This document shows, piece after piece, positions 19,348-26,913 of a stretch of 64,000 nt of DNA (position 1 is the first letter of the stretch; every line of letters starts with the position of its first letter). Origin of the DNA: UMGS687 sp964383665 (GTDB lineage: Bacteria > Bacillota > Clostridia > Christensenellales > UBA1242); NCBI GenBank assembly GCA_964383665.1, contig CAYLHO010000001.1, positions 62,001 to 126,000 on the forward strand, in the 5' to 3' direction. A program made the translations under genes and the position numbers. The notes beneath the pieces are model-generated. The model did no database searches, had not been told where the DNA came from, and saw only the letters and a list, made by a program, of their open reading frames with translations.

Positions 19348-20040
19348 ATGGGAAAAGTTATCGAATATTCAAAAGACAAATGGGAAGAGGCAAGAGTTGA
19401 AACCTCGGCAACTCGTTTTTTGAAAGAACTTTTTTCAAGTTTGGGGGACGAATATGACCCAAAGAGCCCAATTAACCTTTCCAACATTCTTTACAACATG
19501 GGAATTTCTGTTGGAGGTTCTAACGACACAAATTATGTTGCAACTCTTAACACTTCAAGCAGCCCATTTGTGCTTTCATTTGGAGAATCAACTCTCGACA
19601 GTTTTCAAACTGGGGTGGAAGTTTTGGCTGCCACTGCTATGTATGTTTTTAATCAGAGAAAATTTGTTGAGGAAAACTATAAAATGGAAGCCCCAACAGC
19701 CGAAATCGTTAGCAACTATCGCGAATATTTAACAGATGCTGTTGAAGATATTAAAATTCCAGATCGTCTTGTTGCAAACAAAAAACGATTAACACATTCC
19801 GATAAGAAACTTTATAAAAAGTATATTGTTGAGACGCAACTTCAAGAGATGCAAACGCCGGAAGGCTTTAAGGAGTATAAGAAAGCACTTATTGCCCCAT
19901 GTGCCTTTGATGTTGGATTTCTTGATGAAATGATCAACTCGGAATCGGAAACGGCTCGACTTAATGGACTTATTATTCGAGCAGTTGCAAAACGTGATTC
20001 TAAATATAACAAAGAAAACTCAAATGATTACTACATGTAA
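19348..20040 (+). CDS. Unknown protein, possibly degenerate ImmA/IrrE-like, partner of the zincin
   Basis: 230 residues; family not recognised. The segment PINLSNILYNMGISV (about 44-58), the following beta-like SSPFVLSFG and a helix recall the layout of ImmA/IrrE metallopeptidase domains, but there is no HExxH: the helix reads FQTGVEVLAATAMYVF. If related, it is catalytically dead. The start is the ATG behind GGAGAGAG. It is second in a two-gene unit with the HELNH protein. The fold proposal is inference; structure prediction would settle it. Confidence 0.45.
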   Translation: MGKVIEYSKDKWEEARVETSATRFLKELFSSLGDEYDPKSPINLSNILYNMGISVGGSNDTNYVATLNTSSSPFVLSFGESTLDSFQTGVEVLAATAMYVFNQRKFVEENYKMEAPTAEIVSNYREYLTDAVEDIKIPDRLVANKKRLTHSDKKLYKKYIVETQLQEMQTPEGFKEYKKALIAPCAFDVGFLDEMINSESETARLNGLIIRAVAKRDSKYNKENSNDYYM

Positions 20041-20048
20041 AAAGAAGG

Positions 20049-20072
20049 CGCGAAAAAAGTTTCGCGTTTTTT
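20049..20072 (+). terminator. Terminator of the metallopeptidase pair
   Basis: Stem CGCGAAA / TTTCGCG with an AAAG loop and six T (20067-20072). It abuts the rplU promoter. Confidence 0.85.
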
Positions 20073-20073
20073 C

Positions 20074-20102
20074 TTGACATAAATAGTAAATTATGTTAAA
20101 TT
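20074..20102 (+). promoter_or_regulatory. Promoter of rplU-prp-rpmA
   Basis: TTGACA at 20074-20079, a 17-base spacer and TAAATT at 20097-20102. Confidence 0.75.
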
Positions 20103-20107
20103 ACAAT

Positions 20108-20185
20108 CGTGCCGCGTTAAAGTGGTTTTTTATTAAGTGCTTTAAAGCCACCACAAGAGCGAGTTTGGTTAGAGGAGGTAAGAAA
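20108..20185 (+). promoter_or_regulatory. Structured 5' leader of rplU (possible L21 leader)
   Basis: The leader of about 80 bases contains GTGG...CCACCAC complementarity (around 20121-20156) before the GAGGAGG ribosome site. Position and size fit the L21 autoregulatory leader known in Bacillota, but I cannot confirm the consensus by eye. Confidence 0.4.
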
Positions 20186-20187
20186 AA

Positions 20188-20493
20188 ATGTTTGCAATTG
20201 TTCAAACAGGCGGAAAACAATATAAAGTTTCTGTTGGCGACGAACTTAACGTTGAAAAACTTGAACGCGAAGTTGGAAGCAAAATTAAACTTGATGTTTT
20301 AATGCTTTCCGATGGCGAAACAGTTAAAGCAGGAAATCCTGTTCTTAACGATGCTGTTTGCGAAGCAGAAATTGTTGAGCATGGAAAAGGTGACAAAATT
20401 ATCGTTTTCAAATATAAAGCAAAGAAAAACGAACGCAAAAAACAAGGTCATCGTCAACCATACACAAAAATTAAAATCACGGCTATAAAATAA
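20188..20493 (+). CDS. rplU: 50S ribosomal protein L21
   Basis: 101-residue 23S rRNA-binding protein. It opens MFAIVQTGGKQYKV and ends in the basic RKKQGHRQPYTKIKITAI, both typical. The ribosome site GAGGAGG is strong. The stop overlaps the prp start by one base (TAATG), so the three genes L21-Prp-L27 are translationally coupled. Confidence 0.97.
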   Translation: MFAIVQTGGKQYKVSVGDELNVEKLEREVGSKIKLDVLMLSDGETVKAGNPVLNDAVCEAEIVEHGKGDKIIVFKYKAKKNERKKQGHRQPYTKIKITAIK

Positions 20494-20822
20494 TGACAAA
20501 AATAACTTTTTTCAAGAAAAACAACCTTATTTTGGGGTTTAGAGCAGAGGGGCACACGGGCTTTTCGGAAGAAGGAACGGACATTGTTTGTTCCGCAATT
20601 TCAACGGCAACGCAACTAACAGTTGTTGGGCTTGAGGAGGTTCTTGGCTTAAGGCTTAACTTGAAAAGAAACGACAAAAATGCACTTTTGGAGTGCAAAC
20701 TTGCATCAAAAGAAACCGAAATTGAAAAGGCACAAAGTTTTTTTAAAGCCCTTGAAATTTCGCTTAAACAAATTGAGCAAGATTTTAAAAAATATATGGA
20801 GGTTAAAGATGAAATTGTTTAA
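20493..20822 (+). CDS. prp: Ribosomal-processing cysteine protease Prp (YsxB)
   Basis: Cysteine protease that removes the N-terminal extension of L27 in Bacillota; 109 residues. The catalytic His21 and Cys33 are in GHTGFSEEGTDIVCSAIS, and the C-terminal helix LKQIEQDFKKYMEV is typical. It lies between its substrate gene rpmA and rplU, overlapping rpmA by 14 bases, as in other Bacillota. The presence of Prp agrees with the extended L27 next door. Confidence 0.93.
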   Translation: MTKITFFKKNNLILGFRAEGHTGFSEEGTDIVCSAISTATQLTVVGLEEVLGLRLNLKRNDKNALLECKLASKETEIEKAQSFFKALEISLKQIEQDFKKYMEVKDEIV

Positions 20823-21084
20823 TATTCAACTTTTTGCTCATAAGAAAGGTGGCGGTTCAACAAAGAACGGCAGAGATAGTAACTCAAAACGTCTTGGTGT
20901 TAAAGCTGCTGACGGACAATTTGTTCTTGCAGGCTCAATCATCATTCGTCAAGTTGGAACAAAAGTTTATCCAGGCGTTAACGTTGGCCTTGGAAAGGAC
21001 TACACACTTTTTGCTCTTAAAGATGGAAAAGTTAAATTTTCAAAGAGCGGAAGCAAAAAGCTTGTTAACATAGTTGAAGAATAA
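20809..21084 (+). CDS. rpmA: 50S ribosomal protein L27 with Prp-cleavable extension
   Basis: 91-residue L27. The N-terminus MKLFNIQLFAHKKGGGSTKN carries the extension that Prp removes, expected after Phe9, to expose AHKKGGG near the peptidyl-transferase centre. The GGAGGTT ribosome site lies within the end of prp. obg, which often follows, is not here; a terminator and an OGG-type glycosylase gene follow instead. Confidence 0.96.
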   Translation: MKLFNIQLFAHKKGGGSTKNGRDSNSKRLGVKAADGQFVLAGSIIIRQVGTKVYPGVNVGLGKDYTLFALKDGKVKFSKSGSKKLVNIVEE

Positions 21085-21089
21085 TTAAA

Positions 21090-21117
21090 AAACGAAACAT
21101 TGTTTCGTTTTTTTATT
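21090..21117 (+). terminator. Terminator after rpmA
   Basis: Stem AAACGAAAC / GTTTCGTTT, a 3-base loop and a T-run. Confidence 0.88.
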
Positions 21118-21134
21118 TTTTCTTTGGGAATTTG

Positions 21135-21143
21135 TGATATAAT
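21135..21143 (+). promoter_or_regulatory. Extended -10 promoter of the OGG-type gene, +1 at the ATG
   Basis: TGATATAAT, six bases before the ATG at 21150. No clear -35 box and no ribosome site. Confidence 0.6.
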
Positions 21144-21149
21144 ATCCTC

Positions 21150-22046
21150 ATGAATTACAAACTTGACAAAAACAAAATTATTGTTCTTTGCGCCCAATTT
21201 AACGCTAAAAGTATTTTTGAATGTGGTCAAGTTTTTTCATACAAAAAATTTGATGATATTTATGTTTGTTTTCCGCTTGGGAATCTTGCTGCGGTTTATG
21301 TTGAAAATGGAAGTTTTGTTATTGAAATTTTAAAGGGGGAACCCGAGTTTTTTGTTAAATATTTCGATTTGGATCGCGATTATTCAAAAATTATTGAGGA
21401 AATTAGAAGCCTTGATTTGAATTTTGGAAAAGAAATTTTAGATTCCGCAATTGAAAACGGAAAAGGAATTAGAATTCTTAAGCAAGATGAACTTGAATCA
21501 ATCATAACTTTCATTTTCTCTCAAAATAACAACATAAAGCGTTTCACAAATTCTCTTTTTAAACTTCGGGAGGATTTCGGGGAACGGATTGTTCCTGTAT
21601 TTAAATCTGCAAACGAAAAGGTTAATGAAATTTTAAATTCCGAAGCCTTTTTCTCATTTCCGTCAATTAAAAAGCTTCTAACAATTTCGGAGGACTATTT
21701 CAAAAAGATTGGTGCGGGCTATAGAACAACATATCTAACAGAAGCAATTTTGAAAATGCCAAAATTTTTAAGCCAAAATTTCAACTTAATTTCAACGCAA
21801 GAGCTTGAAAATCAACTTCTTTCATTTAAAGGGATTGGGCTTAAAGTTGCAATGTGCATAATGCTTTTTGGGTTTCAAAGGTTTAACGTTTTTCCGGTTG
21901 ACACGTGGATTAAAAAAGTTTTCTGCGATTTTAGAACTGGCGAAAATCTTCCTGCAACCGAAATTTCAAGGAAACTTGTTTCAGAATTTGGCAAACTTTC
22001 TGGCTTTGCCCAGCAGTATCTTTTCTATTTCAAACGAGAAGTTTAG
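21150..22046 (+). CDS. 8-oxoguanine DNA glycosylase/AP lyase (OGG1-like)
   Basis: Base-excision repair enzyme removing 8-oxoguanine; 298 residues. The N-terminal OGG domain starts with FECGQVFSYKKF. The helix-hairpin-helix GPD core has FSQNNNIKRF, the hairpin FKGIGLKVAMC with the expected catalytic Lys232, and FPVDTW with Asp251. Such OGG1-type enzymes occur in Clostridia. There is no Shine-Dalgarno; an extended -10 box ends six bases before the ATG. Confidence 0.9.
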   Translation: MNYKLDKNKIIVLCAQFNAKSIFECGQVFSYKKFDDIYVCFPLGNLAAVYVENGSFVIEILKGEPEFFVKYFDLDRDYSKIIEEIRSLDLNFGKEILDSAIENGKGIRILKQDELESIITFIFSQNNNIKRFTNSLFKLREDFGERIVPVFKSANEKVNEILNSEAFFSFPSIKKLLTISEDYFKKIGAGYRTTYLTEAILKMPKFLSQNFNLISTQELENQLLSFKGIGLKVAMCIMLFGFQRFNVFPVDTWIKKVFCDFRTGENLPATEISRKLVSEFGKLSGFAQQYLFYFKREV

Positions 22047-22082
22047 TTTTTGGTTATTTTGAACAAAATAAATTATTGATTA

Positions 22083-22111
22083 TTGACAAAGGGAATGTGG
22101 TGTGATAACAT
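22083..22111 (+). promoter_or_regulatory. Promoter of an orphan small RNA
   Basis: TTGACA at 22083-22088, a 17-base spacer and TAACAT at 22106-22111, with no open reading frame downstream before a terminator. Confidence 0.75.
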
Positions 22112-22117
22112 AATTTA

Positions 22118-22198
22118 TGGAAGCAACCCCCATCAAAATTATTGTTTCCACGAAGAGAGTGTTTTATAATTTTTTTCGCTCTCTTCTCCTTTTTTTTA
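22118..22198 (+). ncRNA. Probable small non-coding RNA, about 80 nt
   Basis: Starts at the +1 expected from the promoter. A first hairpin pairs GGAAGCAA with TTGTTTCC around a C-rich loop. A second, GAAGAGAGTG with CGCTCTCTTC (22152-22161, 22177-22186), is followed by TCC and eight T, an intrinsic terminator. No start codon with a ribosome site is present. It does not look like 6S, SRP or tmRNA. A second terminator follows at 22205-22232. Confidence 0.6.
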
Positions 22199-22204
22199 TA
22201 ACGT

Positions 22205-22232
22205 AAGCTGGCAAATTTTTTGCCGCTTTTTT
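22205..22232 (+). terminator. Second terminator between the small RNA and nfeD
   Basis: AAGC(T)GGCAA pairs with TTGCCGCTT, leaving one bulged T, followed by a T-run. Confidence 0.75.
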
Positions 22233-22278
22233 ATTTTAAAAAAATTTAAAAAAAGGGCTTTATTTTTTCTAACACATA

Positions 22279-22287
22279 TGATATAAT
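22279..22287 (+). promoter_or_regulatory. Extended -10 promoter of nfeD-floA
   Basis: TGATATAAT, 35 bases before the nfeD ATG; a normal leader with AAGGAG follows. Confidence 0.6.
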
Positions 22288-22322
22288 ACAAATATCAAAA
22301 AATTTTAAGGAGATGACGGACT

Positions 22323-22841
22323 ATGTGGGAAGAAATTGTTCAAGCGTTCACGTCGATGCAATGGTATATTATCCTTCCTCTTTGCTTGGGAGTTGTTCTT
22401 TTAGTTATTGAATGTTTCGTTCCGGGATTTGGTTTCTTTGGAATTTCTGGAATCGTTTGTTTGGTTGGAGCAATTATTGCAAATGCGGTTTTAACAAAAT
22501 CCGTTGTGCACACTTTGTTCTTAATTGCCCTTTTGTTCGTTTTCATTTTCCTTTTATTTTTAATTTTTATACGTTCGGCAAGGTTTGGGCTTATAAGTAA
22601 AACGCCGTTCGTTGAAAAGAAAACCGCTGTTCCAAAAGATTTTGTTGAAAAGGACGAAACAAAAAAATTGATTGGACAACGCGGTGTTGCGACAACGCCT
22701 TTCACTCCTTCTGGGAGGTTTATGATTGATGACAAAGTTTATGAGGCAACAACTCGAGGAGAGCCTCTTGAAAGGAACGATGTCGTTAAGGTTTCAGAAG
22801 TTGAAGGGAACAAAATTATTGTTGAAAAAGTGGAGGTTTAA
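22323..22841 (+). CDS. NfeD family membrane protein
   Basis: 172 residues. Transmembrane helices near residues 15-35, 38-58 and 62-85 precede a C-terminal OB-fold (IGQRGVATTPFTPSGRFMIDD...VVKVSEVEGNKIIVEK). NfeD proteins of this short type pair with flotillins and are thought to support membrane microdomains. floA starts 2 bases after its stop, so the pair forms an operon like Bacillus yqeZ-yqfA. Confidence 0.85.
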   Translation: MWEEIVQAFTSMQWYIILPLCLGVVLLVIECFVPGFGFFGISGIVCLVGAIIANAVLTKSVVHTLFLIALLFVFIFLLFLIFIRSARFGLISKTPFVEKKTAVPKDFVEKDETKKLIGQRGVATTPFTPSGRFMIDDKVYEATTRGEPLERNDVVKVSEVEGNKIIVEKVEV

Positions 22842-22843
22842 AA

Positions 22844-23851
22844 ATGAGTTTATCGTTATTAGGATTATCGGCTGGAATGATTGCATTAATAAGCGTTTTA
22901 TGTGTTTTAGCAGTTGCGTTTATTGTTATTATTTGTTTAGTTCCAATTAAACAATGGTTCATTGCTCTTGTTTCCGGCGCGCACGTTTCAATGGGACGTT
23001 TGATTGGAATGAGAATGCGTCGCGTTAAAATAACACCAATTGTTTCGGCTTACATTCAAGCAAAAAAAGCGGGAATTGAACTTGACATCGTTGACCTTGA
23101 AACACACTATATGGCAGGGGGAGATATTGAGAAAGTTATTGTTGCGTTAATTTCAGCACACAGCGCGAAACTTCCTCTTTCGGTTGATCAAGCAAAGGCA
23201 ATTGACCTTGCAGGCCGTGATGTTGCGAAAGCGGTTAAAATGTGCGTTACACCTGTTGTTATTGAAACTGGCTGGATTTCGGCAATTGCAAAAGACGGAA
23301 TTGAACTTAGAGTTAAAGCAAAAATAACACTTCGTTCAAACCTTCCTCGTCTTGTTAGAGGAGCAGGTGAAGAAACGATTTTGGCGCGTGTTGGCGAAGG
23401 AATTGTTACAACCGTTGGTTCAGCTTTAACCCACACAGAGGTTTTGGAAAATCCAGACATTATTTCAAAAACCGTTTTGAACAAAGGTTTGGACGTTTTC
23501 ACTGCATATGAAATTCTTTCAATTGAAATGGCAGATATCGACGTTGGGCAAAACATTGGCGCAAAACTTGACATCGACCGCGCTGAAGCAGAAAAAGCAG
23601 TTGCTCAAGCGAAAGCCGAGGAAAGAAAAGCAATGGCAAACGCAATTGAGCAAGAGATGAAGGCAAAAACTCAAGAAATGAAAGCGATGGTTCTTGCTGC
23701 GGAAGCAGAAGTTCCAAAAGCAATGGCCGATGCAATTAAGAGCGGAAACCTTGGAGTTATGGATTACTATAAAATTCAGAACTTGAATTCCGACACGGCA
23801 ATGAGAAATTCAATTGCTGGAGTTGATAAGAAAAAACAAGGCGGAATTTAA
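22844..23851 (+). CDS. floA: Flotillin-like protein FloA
   Basis: Membrane-microdomain scaffold, 335 residues. An N-terminal hairpin (GMIALISVLCVLAVAFIVIIC) is followed by the PHB domain with LIGMRMRRV, ESH-like ETHYMAGGDIEKVIVALI, AGEETILARVGEGIVTTVG, then the Ala/Glu coiled coil (AEAEKAVAQAKAEERKAMAN) and the conserved GVMDYYKIQN ending. GGAGG precedes the ATG. Cotranscribed with nfeD; a terminator follows. Confidence 0.95.
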   Translation: MSLSLLGLSAGMIALISVLCVLAVAFIVIICLVPIKQWFIALVSGAHVSMGRLIGMRMRRVKITPIVSAYIQAKKAGIELDIVDLETHYMAGGDIEKVIVALISAHSAKLPLSVDQAKAIDLAGRDVAKAVKMCVTPVVIETGWISAIAKDGIELRVKAKITLRSNLPRLVRGAGEETILARVGEGIVTTVGSALTHTEVLENPDIISKTVLNKGLDVFTAYEILSIEMADIDVGQNIGAKLDIDRAEAEKAVAQAKAEERKAMANAIEQEMKAKTQEMKAMVLAAEAEVPKAMADAIKSGNLGVMDYYKIQNLNSDTAMRNSIAGVDKKKQGGI

Positions 23852-23867
23852 TTAGTTAAAAAAATAG

Positions 23868-23896
23868 AAAGTGGTCCGCTTGGGCCACTTTAATTT
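23868..23896 (+). terminator. Terminator after floA
   Basis: Ten-bp stem AAAGTGGTCC / GGGCCACTTT with one G-T pair and a GCTT loop (23868-23877, 23882-23891), then a short TAATTTT tail. Confidence 0.8.
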
Positions 23897-23910
23897 TAAA
23901 TGAGGTGAAA

Positions 23911-24546
23911 ATGGTTTGGATTATTATTGTTGCTGTTTTGGTTGTTCTTGCTTTAGCCTACTTTGTTGCACCAAAAATTTTGAAAAAAATTAAAAGCAAA
24001 GATGGACCAAAGAAGGATAGAGCTTCAGCACGTGAGCAAAAAAGACAAGAGCGGCTTCAGAAAAAAGAAGAGAAACGATTAGAAAAAAAAGCAAAGAAAG
24101 AAAAACAGGAAGACGTGTCAACAGATAATCCGCATGTTTTTGAACTTAAAGGCGACGAATTTGGCGATGAATTTAAACCGATTGAAGATCCCGACACAAA
24201 GGTAAACTACGACAATCTCGACTTCGGCGGAGATGAGGAGCTCCAACCGAAACACGTTGAAGAGCCAAGCTCATTTTCAAACAATATAAATGACATGTTT
24301 AATGAATTTTTCCTAGATGAAAACGAGGAACAAAATCAATTTAAGAACCCAGAAGATACATTTGAGCTTAATTCTAAAGGGTCTGTTGACAGCTTGAACG
24401 AAGACGATGAAATTCAAGATTTCCTTGAAGAGTTTGAAAGAATAAGAAATGGCGGGTCAACAATTAAGGACGATTTCGAAAATCTTTCCCCAGAAATGAA
24501 AGCTCTTATGATTTCAAATTTTCTTGACAGGAAAGATGACATTTAA
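23911..24546 (+). CDS. Single-pass membrane protein with charged cytoplasmic domain, unknown
   Basis: 211 residues, no recognised family. One N-terminal transmembrane helix (VWIIIVAVLVVLALAYFV), then a very basic coiled-coil-like stretch (about 25-65, KR/EK-rich) and a long acidic, Asn-rich tail (PIEDPDTKVNYDNLDFGGDEE), probably disordered. It ends ENLSPEMKALMISNFLDRKDDI. The start is the ATG behind GAGGTG; a GTG at 23905 in the same frame is possible. It lies between the floA terminator and the hairpin that opens the virion cassette. A septum or membrane-organising role would be a guess. Confidence 0.7.
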   Translation: MVWIIIVAVLVVLALAYFVAPKILKKIKSKDGPKKDRASAREQKRQERLQKKEEKRLEKKAKKEKQEDVSTDNPHVFELKGDEFGDEFKPIEDPDTKVNYDNLDFGGDEELQPKHVEEPSSFSNNINDMFNEFFLDENEEQNQFKNPEDTFELNSKGSVDSLNEDDEIQDFLEEFERIRNGGSTIKDDFENLSPEMKALMISNFLDRKDDI

Positions 24547-24581
24547 TTTTTGGCAGTGATAATTTACATTTTAATTTTTAG

Positions 24582-24621
24582 CACCGTATAATTGAGAAAA
24601 AATCAATTATGCGGTGTTTTT
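24582..24621 (+). terminator. Hairpin with T-tract directly before the first virion gene
   Basis: 14-bp stem CACCGTATAATTGA / TCAATTATGCGGTG (24582-24595, 24603-24616) with one T-G pair and a 7-base A-rich loop, then five T and immediately the ATG at 24622. It looks like the terminator of the gene before it, but it also contains a TATAAT and buries the only Shine-Dalgarno-like GGTG. Confidence 0.75.
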
Positions 24622-24912
24622 ATGTCAAAAAATATATCAGAAAAAGAAATTAAAAATGCACTTTATAAAAAGGCAATTGGATATGAAGCTAACGAAGTTG
24701 TTGAAGAGTTTGTTCTTGACGAAAGTGGCGATTTTAAATTAAGCAAAAAAAAGGTTACAAAAAAGCATATATCGCCCGATTTAGCGGCGGTTAAAATACT
24801 TTTAGAAAAGCTTGAGAAAAAAACAGAAAAATATGCAAATTTATCTGATGAGCAGTTAATTAGAGAAAAACTTCGGCTTGTTGAGTTGCTTGAAAAATAT
24901 AATAAAAAATAA
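24622..24912 (+). CDS. Small-terminase-like phage protein
   Basis: 96 residues. KKAIGYEANEVVEEFVLDE, then KKVTKKHISPDLAAVKILLE, resembles the motif of small proteins at the terminase position of many Bacillota prophages (K.ALGY.Y.EV....G....KVTK.V.PD..A). The C-terminal half is a charged helix. It would recognise DNA for packaging if it is a true small terminase. No ribosome site is free: the ATG directly follows a hairpin. A TTG at 24592 in the same frame lies inside the hairpin. The portal gene comes next without any large terminase between them. Confidence 0.5.
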   Translation: MSKNISEKEIKNALYKKAIGYEANEVVEEFVLDESGDFKLSKKKVTKKHISPDLAAVKILLEKLEKKTEKYANLSDEQLIREKLRLVELLEKYNKK

Positions 24913-24996
24913 TTTTTATTTTAATTTTTTATTATTCATTTTAATATTTAGCGAATTTTTCGCTTAATATAATAAATTTTTAAATGGAGGAATAAA

Positions 24997-26898
24997 ATGG
25001 ACGAAAAATTTAATCAAATTAATAAAGAAAATATTTTTGAAGAAGATTTGGTTAAAGAAGTTCTCGACGATTTTAAAACAAGACAGCAAGAGCGTAAAAG
25101 TTTTGAAACACAATGGGAACTTAACATGAACTTTTTAATGGGAAATCAATATTGCAGCATTGGGCCATCAGGAGAGGTTGAGGAGTTTGACAAGCAATTC
25201 TATTGGCAAGAACGTGAAGTTTATAACCATATTGCACCAATAATTGAATCTCGTCTTGCGAAACTTATTAACATGAAACCAACAATGACTGTTGTTCCGG
25301 CTTCGGGCGATGAACGCGATGTTAAAACTGCAAAAATTTCTAAAAAAATTGTGAATGCTGTTTATAACAAACTCAGCGTTAGCGGTGTTATTTCGGAGGC
25401 AAACAATTGGAGTGAGGTTTGCGGAACAAGTTTCTATAAGGTAAGTTGGAACACAAACAAAGGAACTCTTTTGAAAAGCGACGAAGGGCAAAAAGTTTTT
25501 AACGGCGAAGTTGAGGTCACTGTTTGCCCGCCTTTTGAAATTTATCCAGAAAGTTCAAGTTGCGGAGGAGTTGAAAACTGCAAGTCGATAATTCATGCAA
25601 GAGCATATCACGTTGACGAAATTAAAAATATATGGGGTGTTGATGTTAAAGGGGCGGACATTAATGTTTTCTCTCTCGACAATGTTGCTGCAATTGGCGG
25701 ATATGGATATTTTGGGAACACAAGCAAAGTTACAAGCGGAGTTAGAAAGAATTATGCTGTTGTTATTGAAAAATATGAAATGCCAACAACGCAATTCCCA
25801 AATGGAAGATTAATTATTATTGCGGGGGATAAACTTGTTTATCTTGGTGAACTTCCATACTTGAACGGAAATGATGGAGAACGCGGATTTCCGTTTATAA
25901 GGCAAACTTGCGTTGAGCACCCGGGCTGTTTTTGGGGATCTAGCATAATTGAACGCTTAATTCCGGTTCAACGTTCATATAACACGCTTAAAAATCGAAA
26001 ACACGAGTTTATGAACAGGCTTTCTATGGGTGTTTTGACTGTTGAAGATGGTTCGGTTGACACCGACAATTTGGAAGATGATGGGCTTAGTCCTGGGAAA
26101 GTTTTGGTTTACCGTCAAGGGGCAACGCCTCCTAAATTTATGAATTTCGACAGAGTTCCTGTTGATTTTGCTGCCGAAGAAAACATGTTGTTAAATGAAT
26201 TTACTTACATAAGCGGGGTGTCCGATTTGTTAAGGAACTCACTTTCAAGTTATTCGAATATGTCGGGGGTTGCACTTCAAGTTTTGGTTGAACAAGATGA
26301 CACACGAATTTCAATTACAGCCGAAAAAACGCGCGAAGCAATTAAGACGATGGCAAAACATGTTTTAAGGTTGTATCGACAATTTGCAACTGTTCCTCGT
26401 CTTTCAAAAATTGTTGGGGATAATGGCGAAATTGAAGTTTTTTATTTTAATGCATCCGATATTTCAAGTGATGACATTGTTTTTGAAACTTCAAATGAGG
26501 TTGGCGAAACTGTTGCGCAAAAACGAAGCATGGTTTTCGATCTTCTTAATGCAGGGCTTTTGCATGACGAAAACGGGAAACTTTCAAACAGAATGCGTGT
26601 TAAAGCGCTTGACCTTCTTGGGTTTGGCGTTTGGGAAAATGCTCAAGACATCAACGAACTTCATCTTAAGAAGGCATCGAGTGAAAACTTGAAATTCTTA
26701 AAAGGCGAAGCGAAAATAGAGCCGTTGGAAGTTGATGACCACGACATACATATTTCGGAGCATACTGCACTTATGCTTGGGAATGAATTTGCGAAGAAGG
26801 CAGAAAGAAACGAAAAACTTACCGAAAATGTTTTACAACACATTCGCGCACATAAACAAATGAAAGCAATGCAAAATCAAGTTGAAAATTTAAAATAA
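24997..26898 (+). CDS. Phage portal protein (podovirus type)
   Basis: 633 residues. Portal rings form the DNA gate of the capsid. Recognisable features: an early helical region with WELNMNFLMGNQYCS and YNHIAPIIESRLAKL, the central clip/stem part with GFPFIRQTCVEHPGCFWGSS and RLIPVQRSYNTLKNRKHEFM, then YISGVSDLLRNSLSSYSNMSGVALQ, and a C-terminal DDHDIHISEHTALMLGNEF...QHIRAHKQM, a common ending of this portal class. GGAGG precedes the ATG, and a TATAAT upstream (about 24967) may start its own transcript. Intact and in host-like codon use. Confidence 0.82.
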   Translation: MDEKFNQINKENIFEEDLVKEVLDDFKTRQQERKSFETQWELNMNFLMGNQYCSIGPSGEVEEFDKQFYWQEREVYNHIAPIIESRLAKLINMKPTMTVVPASGDERDVKTAKISKKIVNAVYNKLSVSGVISEANNWSEVCGTSFYKVSWNTNKGTLLKSDEGQKVFNGEVEVTVCPPFEIYPESSSCGGVENCKSIIHARAYHVDEIKNIWGVDVKGADINVFSLDNVAAIGGYGYFGNTSKVTSGVRKNYAVVIEKYEMPTTQFPNGRLIIIAGDKLVYLGELPYLNGNDGERGFPFIRQTCVEHPGCFWGSSIIERLIPVQRSYNTLKNRKHEFMNRLSMGVLTVEDGSVDTDNLEDDGLSPGKVLVYRQGATPPKFMNFDRVPVDFAAEENMLLNEFTYISGVSDLLRNSLSSYSNMSGVALQVLVEQDDTRISITAEKTREAIKTMAKHVLRLYRQFATVPRLSKIVGDNGEIEVFYFNASDISSDDIVFETSNEVGETVAQKRSMVFDLLNAGLLHDENGKLSNRMRVKALDLLGFGVWENAQDINELHLKKASSENLKFLKGEAKIEPLEVDDHDIHISEHTALMLGNEFAKKAERNEKLTENVLQHIRAHKQMKAMQNQVENLK

Positions 26899-26913
26899 TG
26901 GAGAATAAAAAAA

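Noticed and set aside
22118..22198. SRP RNA (because of GGAAGCAA)
   Set aside because: The SRP Alu/S-domain core (GGTCAGG...GGAAGGAAGCAGCC) is absent and the fold differs.
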